From Marinifilaceae bacterium (GTDB taxonomy: Bacteria > Bacteroidota > Bacteroidia > Bacteroidales > Marinifilaceae), in assembly GCA_016744515.1 (NCBI GenBank), contig JADGEF010000010.1:1-44598 (forward strand): a DNA stretch of 44,598 nucleotides, written 5' to 3'. The notes under the pieces are model-generated. The model was not told where the DNA came from. It worked only from the letters and a program-made list of their open reading frames with translations, and did no database searches. The position numbers were made by a program, and so were the translations under genes. Shown here piece by piece: positions 24,600-33,351 of the stretch; within the stretch, counting starts at the first letter, position 1, and each line of letters opens with the position of its first letter.

Positions 24600-24923
24600 A
24601 TGAAGATAGAAAATACGAAAGCCCAGATGCGAAAAGGAGTATTGGAATATTGTATTCTTTCCATACTCTCTAAGAATGATGCTTATGCTTCGGACATTAT
24701 AAAGAAGCTTAAGGAAGCCAAAATGATAGTTGTGGAAGGAACACTTTATCCTCTATTAACTCGACTTAAAAATGCTGGACTGCTCAGCTATCGCTGGGAA
24801 GAATCGACACAAGGACCACCTCGTAAGTATTATGGAATTACCGATACAGGACGAGCCTTTCTTATAGGGCTAGATGGTTCTTGGCAAGAACTGGTAGATG
24901 CTGTAACTACCTTAAAAGTGTAA
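24600..24923 (+). CDS. PadR family transcriptional regulator
   Basis: This 107-residue winged-helix repressor shows the PadR pattern: QMRKGVLEYCILSILSKNDA (helix 1), YASDIIKKL, then EGTLYPLLTRLKNAGLLSYR (recognition helix) and GPPRKYYGITDTGRAFL (wing). It lacks the C-terminal dimerisation domain of long PadR proteins, so it belongs to the short class. In Bacteroidota it commonly precedes PspC-domain genes, as here. It probably controls its own operon in response to envelope signals (inference). Confidence 0.9.
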   Translation: MKIENTKAQMRKGVLEYCILSILSKNDAYASDIIKKLKEAKMIVVEGTLYPLLTRLKNAGLLSYRWEESTQGPPRKYYGITDTGRAFLIGLDGSWQELVDAVTTLKV

Positions 24924-25013
24924 GTATCTTAAAGTAAAGAGTATTTGAAATTATTTAAAATACCGAATAAGACAAGAATCTGAAATGGTATTTAGATATT
25001 AAAATAAAAGAAG

Positions 25014-26582
25014 ATGAAAAAGACATTCACAATAAATATAAGCGGTAGTATCTTTCATATAGATGAAGATGCATACGAAAAACTCCAGGTTTATCTGCGT
25101 AGTATTAATGTTCACTTTGGTGCGAATGAAGAAGGACGAGAAATTATCGCAGACATCGAATCACGAATATCGGAGATTTTCAATGAAAAATTAAGCTCAA
25201 AAGACCAGGTTGTAACTGAAATCATGATTGATGAGGTTATTACTATAATGGGGAAACCAGAAGAGATTTTCGAAATAGATAATGATGAGGAAGAAGTAAT
25301 TGGAGCTAGAAAAACATCTCGCCGTAGAAGAAGGTTATTCCGAGATCCTGATCATCGTGTGTTTGGCGGTGTAGCAAGTGGAATATCGGCTTATTTCGGT
25401 ATCGATGTTGTCGTAATTCGTCTGATTTTCGTGTTATTATTCTTCTTAGGTTATGGGTTCTCATTCCTATTGTATATCATCTTGTGGATTGTAGTTCCTA
25501 AGGCAAACACAACGGCTCAGAAACTTGAGATGAAAGGTGAACGAGTTAATATATCGAATATAGAGAAGTCGATAAAAGACGAATATCAAGAAGTGAAAGA
25601 GAACTTCGATAGTATGCGCGAAAAGAGAGGTCCTCAAGTAAAAGATGGTTTTGATAAAGGTGTCGACTTTGCAGGCTCAGCTTTACGTTTAGTTTTAAAG
25701 ATCGTATTAATCGTTTTAGGACTGGGCTTAATTATAGCAGGCTTTATTTCTCTATTAACGTTCTTAGGATCGGTAATTTTTACAACGACAATGATTGGTC
25801 CATTTTCAGGTATGGATTTACCCGGAATGATGGTGCCAAGTATGTTTTTTACAGGTATGGGAATTAAGTTATTCTCTTTAGGATTAATTCTTGTGATAGG
25901 TATTCCTTTAGTGATGCTAATGTTTGTTGGAATTAAACTTTTAGTAAAATTTAAAACTAATAATAAGGCCATTGGACTTACTGCTTTGGCTCTTTGGTTG
26001 GGCGGTATTATACTAATAATCTCTGTCGGACTTACACAAGCCAAATCATATATCAGTAGTGGAACAACTCATTCCGACACCGAAGTTCTAGATAATTTCG
26101 ATACTAATACACTTTATTTAAGAGCAGAGAAAAATATTGATTTCAATTGGCACGATGCGAATGTTGATTTAGATGGTGTAAAGATTATAGTAAAGGATGA
26201 CGAGAAACTTGTATTAGGCGAACCTACTCTTGATATTGAGAAGAGTACTTCTGGCAATTATGAGATCATCATGAAAAGGAAGTCGAGAGGTAGAACTCAC
26301 GGTAAAGCTGTCGAGAATGCTGAAGAAATCAAATACACATGGAAACAAGTAGATTCATTATTGATTTTTGACGAGTATTTTACTTTACCAATAGGTGATA
26401 AATGGAGAAATCAGAAATTACAAATCACGCTTAGAGTACCAGAAGGGAAAGCTGTTTACTTAGATAAAAGTGTTGATGATATCATCCACGATATCGAAAA
26501 TGTTAGCAATACCTGGGATGGTGATATGGTAGGCAAGAAATGGATAATGAAGCAAAAAGGTTTGACATTATATCGGGACTAA
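25014..26582 (+). CDS. PspC domain-containing membrane protein
   Basis: The 522-residue protein has a cytoplasmic N-terminus (1-100) and a PspC domain at about 105-165 (RRRRLFRDPDHRVFGGVASG, then ISAYFGIDVVVIRLIFVLLF). Three or four more helices follow (about 220-345). The C-terminal half (350-522) is a probable periplasmic beta-rich domain. PspC proteins act in envelope stress responses. Here the family is joined to long extra domains, as is usual in Bacteroidota. It follows padR by 90 bp. Confidence 0.85.
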   Translation: MKKTFTINISGSIFHIDEDAYEKLQVYLRSINVHFGANEEGREIIADIESRISEIFNEKLSSKDQVVTEIMIDEVITIMGKPEEIFEIDNDEEEVIGARKTSRRRRRLFRDPDHRVFGGVASGISAYFGIDVVVIRLIFVLLFFLGYGFSFLLYIILWIVVPKANTTAQKLEMKGERVNISNIEKSIKDEYQEVKENFDSMREKRGPQVKDGFDKGVDFAGSALRLVLKIVLIVLGLGLIIAGFISLLTFLGSVIFTTTMIGPFSGMDLPGMMVPSMFFTGMGIKLFSLGLILVIGIPLVMLMFVGIKLLVKFKTNNKAIGLTALALWLGGIILIISVGLTQAKSYISSGTTHSDTEVLDNFDTNTLYLRAEKNIDFNWHDANVDLDGVKIIVKDDEKLVLGEPTLDIEKSTSGNYEIIMKRKSRGRTHGKAVENAEEIKYTWKQVDSLLIFDEYFTLPIGDKWRNQKLQITLRVPEGKAVYLDKSVDDIIHDIENVSNTWDGDMVGKKWIMKQKGLTLYRD

Positions 26583-26690
26583 GTTCAGTGTTTTATATAT
26601 TTTTTAATCTAGTTAATGACAAAGCACTGGTTCGTTTTGGTCAACTTATTCAGTTGCTAGTTATTAGATAAATACTTAAAATTTAAACAG

Positions 26691-27173
26691 ATGAAAAAAG
26701 TAGCAATTATATTAATGGTTATCCTTTTCCCCGTGTTGATTCAAGCACAAACAAAGGCAGAAAAACTTCACGAAAAATATTCAAAACTAGATGAATTCAG
26801 CAGCTTTAGTTTCTCGGGAAACTTCTTAAATAATCTAGACTTTGATGTCGACGAAGATGAGTTTGAAAAGAATGTAACAGGTGATTGTGATGGAATTAAA
26901 CTCTTGAGTTATAAGAAAGAGAACGGGGATGAGACTAAGTTTAAGAAGATTATCATTTCAGCATTAACTTCGGGTAAATACAAACAGGTTCTTAAGGATA
27001 CAGAAAAGGATGATGATTCTGATGAAGTTTACTTTTTTGCCTTAGGTAAAAAGAAACGATTTAGTGAGTTTCACCTTCTACATTGTAATGAAAACAGAAC
27101 ATCGCTAGTCTCATTCTTTGGTGATTTTCATATCGATGAATTAGAATCTCTTTCAAAATATAAATTCGATTAG
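26691..27173 (+). CDS. Exported protein, DUF4252-like
   Basis: This 160-residue protein has a clear signal peptide (MKKVAIILMVILFPVLIQAQ). It shows the DUF4252-like pattern of a short helical start (KAEKLHEKYSKLDEFSSFSF), acidic middle segments and a final strand/helix (SLVSFFGDFHIDELESLSKY). The function is unknown. Its location between two PspC genes suggests membership of the same envelope-related operon. Confidence 0.65.
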   Translation: MKKVAIILMVILFPVLIQAQTKAEKLHEKYSKLDEFSSFSFSGNFLNNLDFDVDEDEFEKNVTGDCDGIKLLSYKKENGDETKFKKIIISALTSGKYKQVLKDTEKDDDSDEVYFFALGKKKRFSEFHLLHCNENRTSLVSFFGDFHIDELESLSKYKFD

Positions 27174-27194
27174 TAAACTTTTAAAATAGGAGAT

Positions 27195-27395
27195 ATGCAA
27201 CGTTTATACAAATCGAGCGATAAAAAAGTAGCAGGGGTGTGTGGAGGCTTGTCGCACTATATAAACCCAGAGCTAGACCCAGTAATTGTTAGAGCCTTTT
27301 TTATGATAGTGTGCTTGTTTAATCCTTTAGCATTAATAGCTTATTTGGTTTTAGCGCTGATACTACAGGATAATCCAGAAAGAGTAAGCGATTGA
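27195..27395 (+). CDS. Small stand-alone PspC domain protein
   Basis: The 66 residues are almost only a PspC domain: RLYKSSDKKVAGVCGGLSHY, then DPVIVRAFFMIVCLFNPLAL with one or two membrane helices. It is the last gene of the PadR/PspC operon, 21 bp after the previous stop, and is closed by a terminator. Confidence 0.9.
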   Translation: MQRLYKSSDKKVAGVCGGLSHYINPELDPVIVRAFFMIVCLFNPLALIAYLVLALILQDNPERVSD

Positions 27396-27457
27396 GATAG
27401 ACGAAAGACTCATGCCTCCTGAGTTTGGTCTTTTTCAATGGAGGTTATATTGAGTTA

Positions 27458-27496
27458 ATAGAGCAAGCAATTTATATTGTTTGCTCTATTTTTTTT
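27458..27496 (+). terminator. Terminator of the PadR/PspC operon
   Basis: The 14-bp arms ATAGAGCAAGCAAT (27458-27471) and ATTGTTTGCTCTAT (27476-27489) include one G-U pair, have a 4-nt loop and are followed by a T run. Confidence 0.9.
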
Positions 27497-27659
27497 ATGA
27501 TGTTACTGTGAATATTTATCACAGATATTATCAGAGTTGGAGTCAATAGTTTTTGTGGATCAGAAAGATCACCAGTGCAAAATCAGAAAAAACTTAGGTG
27601 TATTTTTAAAAAGGAAAGTAAGGGCATTTTATTTTATACGCTATAGTCGTATTTGTAAG

Positions 27660-28634
27660 CTATAATAGCTTTAGTAATAAACAACCTAGAACTAGTATCC
27701 CAAATAGAATTTCTGATATTTTTGTGTTACGATTCATTACAAAAAAGTAGCTGAAGATATAAGAAAGTGGTACTGCAGCTATAAAAATTTGAGCCAATAT
27801 GGCTGATGGAAATAAGATGCCTGATATAATACTTGTTATAAATAGAACAACCAATATAAGAAGGTACTTTCTTGAACGAACACGTTTTTCCTCAAACCCC
27901 CAAATAGTAAAGAAGATAGAGATTAAGCTTAATAAAGCTAGAAATACCCAATAAAGAATATGTGAGATTGAGATATTGACTAGATGCTCCTGATGCTCAA
28001 AAATGTTTTTAGTTTGATTGAGAAAGGATTCCAGATCTCCTTGCCAAAAATACCAACATAGAGCAAAGAATATTGGTGTGATGAAACCTATTAAACCGCC
28101 CATTAATTCTTTCAGTCGGAAAGAACCAAATATTAGCAGAGCCCATATAAACCAAAAAAAGAAAAGGCTAGTAGGTAAATAGAATAAACTAGCTAAACCT
28201 ATAAGTAAACCCGTATCGAATGCAGAAGAAATACGCTGGCTACCATGGTAAATTTTGAATATACGATTGAGGGATAGGAGTAAGAATAGTGCGCTAAGAA
28301 GAGCAGGGTGTAGGCCATTTATAAGTATGGCACACGATACAAGTATTATAAACAGAGCAGAAGGTAAATCTGTACGTTGTTTAATAAATATGAACTGCTC
28401 GTTGAGTTGAATTAGGCTATATGAGATTATGAGTATAATCAGAAAGCCAAATATGTTTAGATATAAAGGATTACAATTGAGTATGCAAAGCAAAGACTGG
28501 TAAAGTGGCATTTGCAAAGAATACTCAGCCAATAAAATAGGATTCTGAAATGCACTAAACCACAATAGAAATGCAATTATAGGAATAAGAATAAAATAAA
28601 TAGGTGATCTTTTTCTTAAAACTTTTAACAGCAT
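27660..28634 (-). CDS. DUF6427-type integral membrane protein
   Basis: The 324 residues are nearly all hydrophobic, with about eight to ten membrane helices. The opening MLLKVLRKRSPIYFILIPII matches the start of a Bacteroidota-only membrane family (DUF6427). The function is unknown. It lies 54 bp downstream of purD on the same strand. TACATTTG on the minus strand (28671-28678) may give it its own promoter. Confidence 0.7.
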   Translation of the reverse strand: MLLKVLRKRSPIYFILIPIIAFLLWFSAFQNPILLAEYSLQMPLYQSLLCILNCNPLYLNIFGFLIILIISYSLIQLNEQFIFIKQRTDLPSALFIILVSCAILINGLHPALLSALFLLLSLNRIFKIYHGSQRISSAFDTGLLIGLASLFYLPTSLFFFWFIWALLIFGSFRLKELMGGLIGFITPIFFALCWYFWQGDLESFLNQTKNIFEHQEHLVNISISHILYWVFLALLSLISIFFTIWGFEEKRVRSRKYLLILVVLFITSIISGILFPSAILAQIFIAAVPLSYIFSYFFVMNRNTKISEILFGILVLGCLLLKLL

Positions 28635-28688
28635 TATTGTGGCTTTTAAATTTCAATTTTTTTGCAAACTCAAATGTAAGCTGTTCGA

Positions 28689-29960
28689 TTATTGTAAATC
28701 GAAACCTATATCTTTTCTGTAATATTTACCTTCAAATTGGATTTTCTCAGCATTGCTAAACGACTTTTTAAGAGCACTGTTTAGATTATCTCCGTAAGAA
28801 CTTACAGCAATTACACGTCCACCATTGGTTACAAGCTCATTGTTATTGTCGGTTGTGCCAGCATGAAAAACTAGACTGTCTGTTACTTGATTGATTCCGG
28901 TAATGGTTTTTCCTTTCTCATAAGCTTCAGGGTAACCACCTGATACAAGCATAACAGTTGTTACAGTTCTCTCATCCAATTCTAATTGAAATTGGTCAAG
29001 CTTTTTATCTGCAACTGCTGTCATTAATTCAAGGAAATCTGATTTGATACGAGGCAGAACAACTTCCGTTTCAGGATCACCCATTCTAACATTGTATTCG
29101 ATAACAAATGGATCATTCCCAACTTTCATCAGTCCAATAAAAACGAAACCTACAAATGGTGTGTTATCTTTCTGAAAACCATCAATAGTTGGTTTAATAA
29201 CACGTTCTTCAACTTTGCTCATGAATTCTTCATTGGCAAAATGAACAGGAGAAATAGCTCCCATGCCACCTGTATTTAATCCAGTATCGCCTTCACCAAT
29301 TCTCTTGTAATCCTTAGCTTCAGCAAGTACTTTATAGCTTTTACCATCAGTCAATACGAAAACAGATAATTCAATTCCTGATAAAAACTCTTCGATAACT
29401 ACTGTAGCACTAGCAGCACCAAACATACCACCTATCATCTCTTTAAGAGAATTCTTTGCTTCGTTAAGATCTGCAATAATTAAAACCCCTTTACCAGCAG
29501 CTAGTCCATCAGCTTTAAGTACGTAAGGAGCTTTTAAGCTTTCAAGAAATTGGTAACCTTCTTCAAGGTTATCAGATGTAATACTTCTATATTGAGATGT
29601 AGGGATTTTGTGGCGAGCCATGAAATCTTTAGCAAAATCCTTGCTGCCTTCCATTTGTGCAGCTGCTTTCTCTGGTCCAATTACAGCAACTTGTTTTAGT
29701 TTTTCATCTGCCAAGAAAAAGTCGTGAATACCATTAACCAATGGATCTTCAGGACCAACAATCACCATATCTATTGCTTTATCAAGAACAAAAGTTCTCA
29801 CTTTATCAAAATCGTTTGGGTCAATATTAACATTCTCTGCTAATTCTTCAGTCCCAGCATTACCAGGAGCAACATACAATTTTTCTAGCTTATTGCTTTG
29901 TGCTAATTTCCATGCAAAGGCATGCTCTCTTCCTCCTGATCCTAATACAAGTACTTTCAT
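28689..29960 (-). CDS. purD: Phosphoribosylamine--glycine ligase
   Basis: This ATP-grasp enzyme of purine synthesis joins glycine to phosphoribosylamine to give GAR. The signatures are MKVLVLGSGGREHAFAWKLA (N domain, residues 1-20), PYVLKADGLAAGKGV, GGMGAISPVHFA, and EYNVRMGDPETEVVLPRI (metal and ATP site). The length of 423 is standard. A near-consensus promoter lies about 105 bp upstream. No other pur gene is adjacent. Confidence 0.96.
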   Translation of the reverse strand: MKVLVLGSGGREHAFAWKLAQSNKLEKLYVAPGNAGTEELAENVNIDPNDFDKVRTFVLDKAIDMVIVGPEDPLVNGIHDFFLADEKLKQVAVIGPEKAAAQMEGSKDFAKDFMARHKIPTSQYRSITSDNLEEGYQFLESLKAPYVLKADGLAAGKGVLIIADLNEAKNSLKEMIGGMFGAASATVVIEEFLSGIELSVFVLTDGKSYKVLAEAKDYKRIGEGDTGLNTGGMGAISPVHFANEEFMSKVEERVIKPTIDGFQKDNTPFVGFVFIGLMKVGNDPFVIEYNVRMGDPETEVVLPRIKSDFLELMTAVADKKLDQFQLELDERTVTTVMLVSGGYPEAYEKGKTITGINQVTDSLVFHAGTTDNNNELVTNGGRVIAVSSYGDNLNSALKKSFSNAEKIQFEGKYYRKDIGFDLQ

Positions 29961-30065
29961 CTGTTTATTAATTTACGTTCCCAGTTTCTGATTCTGGTTT
30001 GTCAATGAATTTATAGAATGGTTCGTTCTTCAAAGCATCATTATGAAATGATAGTTTTGAAATGG

Positions 30066-30095
30066 CAAATTTAAGGAATGATATGATTAATCAAA
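30066..30095 (-). promoter_or_regulatory. Candidate purD promoter
   Basis: On the minus strand it reads TTTG (30095-30092), 18 bp, then TAAATTTG (30073-30066). Both boxes match the Bacteroidota consensus; the spacer is 1-2 bp short. The leader would be about 100 nt. Confidence 0.5.
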
Positions 30096-30234
30096 TTGCT
30101 AAGTGCTATTTTTTTAAGCGTTGAATCGACAATGGTTCGGTAAGATTTTGTTTTGTATTGATCATGAGAGTGTTTGAAAACCTGTGATGTTTTGTTAATG
30201 TTGTTGATTGTAAGCAGTTTGTAAATCATCTTAT

Positions 30235-30266
30235 GTCTCAAATCTCATATCTCACGAACTGTTGAT
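30235..30266. repeat. 32-nt dispersed repeat, copy 1
   Basis: It begins GTCTCAAATCTCATATCTCA and ends CGAACTGTTGAT. 31 of 32 positions match 44087-44118. The copy sits just past the 3' end of the hypothetical gene at 30271. Confidence 0.75.
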
Positions 30267-30270
30267 CGAA

Positions 30271-30807
30271 CTATTTGAATTGAATAGATCTAAAAAAGAT
30301 CTGTTTCTTGTCGAGTAATACTCGTTTCATTCGTGTTGGGCCACCAATTGCGATTTGGTAGATAAATTGATCTCTAAAAAAGAAACGTTTGAAGTAGGTG
30401 TACTCAAGCTTCCCAACCATCACAGTATAGATAATTTCTTTTCCTAACATCTTTTGGTAGGATACGCTTTGTTCTGAAATCAATTTTGTACCCTTACTCA
30501 GTAGGCTACCTTGCTTCATTTGGGTATAATATTCTGTAGGATCGGAGTGATTAAAATCCAAGTTTAAGCCTGAAAAATCTGAAGCTACAATACCATAAAT
30601 GTTTGCTGCATCGCGATGCGAAAAGATCTCAGAAGTAATTCCATTGAGTTTCTGATTTCGGATATTTGGTATTTCAGGTAATTCAAAACTAATTTTCGAT
30701 TTCTCGGATGTGGTTTTTACCCAATCTAGCTGTGCAAAGCCTGTTGTGCAGATGCTAAAAAAAACTGCAAAGCTTAAGATTCTAAGTTTTATGTTTTTAT
30801 ATCCCAT
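30271..30807 (-). CDS. Exported hypothetical protein downstream of dgt
   Basis: This 178-residue protein has a signal peptide (about residues 1-25, ending TGFAQ). The rest alternates strands and helices (SKISFELPEIPNIRNQKLNG, then YQIAIGGPTRMKRVLLDKKQ). I do not recognise a family with confidence; the fold resembles small PsbP/DUF1795-like domains. It begins 11 bp after the dgt stop and is probably co-transcribed with it. Confidence 0.6.
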   Translation of the reverse strand: MGYKNIKLRILSFAVFFSICTTGFAQLDWVKTTSEKSKISFELPEIPNIRNQKLNGITSEIFSHRDAANIYGIVASDFSGLNLDFNHSDPTEYYTQMKQGSLLSKGTKLISEQSVSYQKMLGKEIIYTVMVGKLEYTYFKRFFFRDQFIYQIAIGGPTRMKRVLLDKKQIFFRSIQFK

Positions 30808-30818
30808 TTCATTGATTA

Positions 30819-32162
30819 TTAATAGGTGTCTGGAAGCTTAATGCCTTTAATAGTTCTGTACAAGTCAAGAGCAAAAACATCGGTCATTCCTGATACAAAA
30901 TCTAAGATCGACATAATTTTTAAATAGTCATCATCACCTTTATGACTGTATTGCTCTGGAATTAGAGATAAGAGTTTTTTTGAGTAGAAACTTTTAGGAT
31001 TAAGAATGGCTTCCACAAATTCTTTTAGTAAAGTTCCTAATATTTTGTAACCCGCTAACTCAATTTCAAGAACCGAACGGTGGTTATATATCTTTGTTAT
31101 TGCAATCTGTGTACAATTTTTATAGGCAACTTTTGAACTTTCAGGAACCTCTTTGATAAGTGTAGAAGCAAATTCACCTGTCATTATCTTGTCTTCGTTT
31201 GCAAGAAATACAGCAACGCATTCTTTTATTAGTTTCCCAATAACACCAGCTCTGATATAAGCAATTTGTTCGTTGGTATCGCTAACTTCTACGCAAGTTT
31301 CATCAATTCGATTAAGCGTATTAATGTCCTCCCTCTTATCATAGAAATTCAGTAGCAATTGCTTTGTTTCTTCAGTGCTAAGAATTTTTAGTTTATGAGC
31401 ATCTTCAATATCCATTACCTGATAACAAATATCATCGGCAGCCTCTACAAGGTAAACTAGTGGATGGCGAGCAAAAATACCAGATTTAATTTCTGGAATT
31501 CCCAACTCTTTGGCAACCATCTGGTAATTCTCTTTCTCAGTGTTGAAGAAACCGTACTTACGTTTTCCAACTTCAGGAATTTTATATGCCTCCCAAGGGT
31601 ATTTAATAATTGATGCAATACTCGAATAGGTAAGTGCGAAACCACCTTTTCGTCTGCCATTAAAAGCGTGTGTTAAAAGGCGAAAAGCATTAGCATTCCC
31701 TTCAAAGTTACAAAGATCAGCCCATTGTTCCACTGAAAACCTTTTCTCAAGAGTTCTTCCTTCACCATGTGTAAAATAATGTGATAGAGCTTCTTCTCCT
31801 GAATGACCAAACGGAGGGTTACCTAAATCATGAGCTAAGCAGGCAGTTGCAACAATATTACCAATTCCATCCAAAAAAGGATTGTTCTTATATTGTTTCG
31901 AACTGACTAATTTTTCTGTCAGAAGATTCCCTAAAGATCGTCCAACACTTGAAACTTCCAAACTATGCGTAAGTCTATTGTGAACGAAAATACTTCCTGG
32001 CAATGGAAATACTTGTGTTTTGTTTTGTAATCTTCTAAAAGGAGATGAGAAGATCAAGCGATCGTAATCTCTTTGAAATTGAGATCTAATTTCGTGTTCA
32101 TTAATCGCTAAACGGTCTTCTTGACCAAAGCGTTTGGCAGATAATAATTGGTTCCAGTTCAT
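30819..32162 (-). CDS. dgt: Deoxyguanosinetriphosphate triphosphohydrolase (dGTPase)
   Basis: The 447-residue HD-domain enzyme cleaves dGTP to deoxyguanosine and triphosphate. The metal ligands include His66 (NRLTHSLEV) and the HD pair His111-Asp112 in ACLAHDLGNPPFGHSGEEAL. FEGNANAFRLLTH and the N-terminal SPFRRLQNKTQVFP are family signatures. It controls dNTP pools and may protect against foreign DNA. It is the first gene of a two-gene unit. Confidence 0.93.
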   Translation of the reverse strand: MNWNQLLSAKRFGQEDRLAINEHEIRSQFQRDYDRLIFSSPFRRLQNKTQVFPLPGSIFVHNRLTHSLEVSSVGRSLGNLLTEKLVSSKQYKNNPFLDGIGNIVATACLAHDLGNPPFGHSGEEALSHYFTHGEGRTLEKRFSVEQWADLCNFEGNANAFRLLTHAFNGRRKGGFALTYSSIASIIKYPWEAYKIPEVGKRKYGFFNTEKENYQMVAKELGIPEIKSGIFARHPLVYLVEAADDICYQVMDIEDAHKLKILSTEETKQLLLNFYDKREDINTLNRIDETCVEVSDTNEQIAYIRAGVIGKLIKECVAVFLANEDKIMTGEFASTLIKEVPESSKVAYKNCTQIAITKIYNHRSVLEIELAGYKILGTLLKEFVEAILNPKSFYSKKLLSLIPEQYSHKGDDDYLKIMSILDFVSGMTDVFALDLYRTIKGIKLPDTY

Positions 32163-32309
32163 GTTATCTTATTGAATTCGCCTGATGGCGATTGTCTAAA
32201 GTCGATTCATATTTTAATCGAAGCTAATTTACATTAAATCTCAATGTTCTTTCAGTCATTTAAGATGAATTCACAGTTTTTCTATAAATTAAACTTTTAT
32301 ACATAAAGT

Positions 32310-32327
32310 ATGTTCGAATACGAACAT
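32310..32327. promoter_or_regulatory. Operator-like palindrome
   Basis: ATGTTCG-AATA-CGAACAT is a perfect 7-bp inverted repeat with a 4-nt centre, and a further half-site TCGAAC follows about 15 bp on. It lies between dgt and the efflux operon and could bind a dimeric regulator of either. No regulator gene is adjacent. Confidence 0.45.
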
Positions 32328-32500
32328 TAGCGTATGAATATCGAACAAGTTTTTAATGTGTAATTATTCGTAGGAGATATTCATGTAATTGGATTATAGT
32401 TGAGTATGTATAGTGGCACGACTATTGGTATTATCAACGTTTAAGACGGGAATTTAATTATATTTAACATGTCGTTTATCGAGTTAATCGGCTGTTTATC

Positions 32501-32508
32501 TAAATTTG
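32501..32508 (+). promoter_or_regulatory. -7 promoter element of the efflux operon
   Basis: TAAATTTG is an exact TAnnTTTG match, placing the transcript start near 32515 and giving a leader of about 80 nt to the ATG at 32597. Confidence 0.5.
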
Positions 32509-32596
32509 TTTGATAACAAGCTTTAAATCTTTAATATTAGGTGTTGAAACCCTGACCAAACTTCGACTCAAGAAGCAATTAAAAATACTAACGATT

Positions 32597-33325
32597 ATGA
32601 TCCGACTAACAAATATTCACAAATCCTACATTACGGGCTCGAATAAGCTGCATGTTCTTAAGGGGATCGATTTGCATATTAAAGAAGGCGAATTGGTTTC
32701 TATTATGGGATCTTCTGGCTCAGGCAAGTCTACACTCTTAAATATATTAGGGCTTTTAGATAACCACGACGAAGGTACTTATGTCTTGAATTCTCAGGAG
32801 ATAAAAGCAATGAGTGAAACTAAGGCTGCAAAACTCAGGAATGAATTATTGGGTTTTGTTTTTCAATCTTTCAACCTGATTACGTTTAAAAATGCCATGG
32901 AAAATGTGGCACTACCTTTATATTATCAAAAAGTATCTCGTAAAAAGCGTAATAAGATTGCTGTTGAATATCTCGATAAAATGGGATTGAAAGAATGGGC
33001 TGAACATATGCCAAACGAATTATCTGGCGGGCAGAAGCAAAGAGTTGCTATTTCGAGAGCAATGATTACAAATCCAAAAATCATTCTTGCTGATGAGCCT
33101 ACTGGTGCTTTAGATTCTCAAACTTCGCTTGAAGTTATGAGCTTACTTAGAGAAATTAATAGAGCTGGAATTACCGTGATAATTGTTACCCATGAAACAG
33201 ACATTGCTGAAATGACTGATAGAGTGATCAACTTAAAAGATGGACGAATTGAATCTATAGTTGAACACAAACACAAGTTGAATGATAACGTATTGGTTAC
33301 TACAGAAGCTAAAATCACGGAGTAA
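32597..33325 (+). CDS. ABC transporter ATP-binding protein, MacB/LolD type
   Basis: This 242-residue ATPase powers the efflux complex encoded downstream. Walker A is MGSSGSGKST (37-46), the signature LSGGQKQR (142-149) and Walker B IILADEPTGALD (162-173). The Q-loop lies in GFVFQSFNLI. I use ATG 32597 because the upstream extension to 32510 is not family-like and overlaps the -7 element. The sequence is typical of FtsE/LolD/MacB ATPases. The permeases are encoded separately. Confidence 0.93.
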   Translation: MIRLTNIHKSYITGSNKLHVLKGIDLHIKEGELVSIMGSSGSGKSTLLNILGLLDNHDEGTYVLNSQEIKAMSETKAAKLRNELLGFVFQSFNLITFKNAMENVALPLYYQKVSRKKRNKIAVEYLDKMGLKEWAEHMPNELSGGQKQRVAISRAMITNPKIILADEPTGALDSQTSLEVMSLLREINRAGITVIIVTHETDIAEMTDRVINLKDGRIESIVEHKHKLNDNVLVTTEAKITE

Positions 33326-33351
33326 TAACACCAGAACTTTAATTCCCGACT

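Larger units (their letters stand above)
29961..30270. other. Intergenic region upstream of purD
   Basis: It contains the purD promoter (30066-30095) and one copy of a 32-nt repeat (30235-30266). I see no gene and no clear purine riboswitch fold. Confidence 0.5.
32163..32596. other. Divergent regulatory region between dgt and the efflux operon
   Basis: No gene is evident. It contains a perfect palindrome at 32310-32327 and a -7 element at 32501-32508 for the efflux operon. The upstream-extended reading of the ATPase frame (from 32510) lacks family similarity. Confidence 0.6.

Noticed and set aside
29961-30270. Purine riboswitch upstream of purD
   Set aside because: The long leader invites the idea, but I cannot find the paired stems and conserved loop bases of a purine aptamer.
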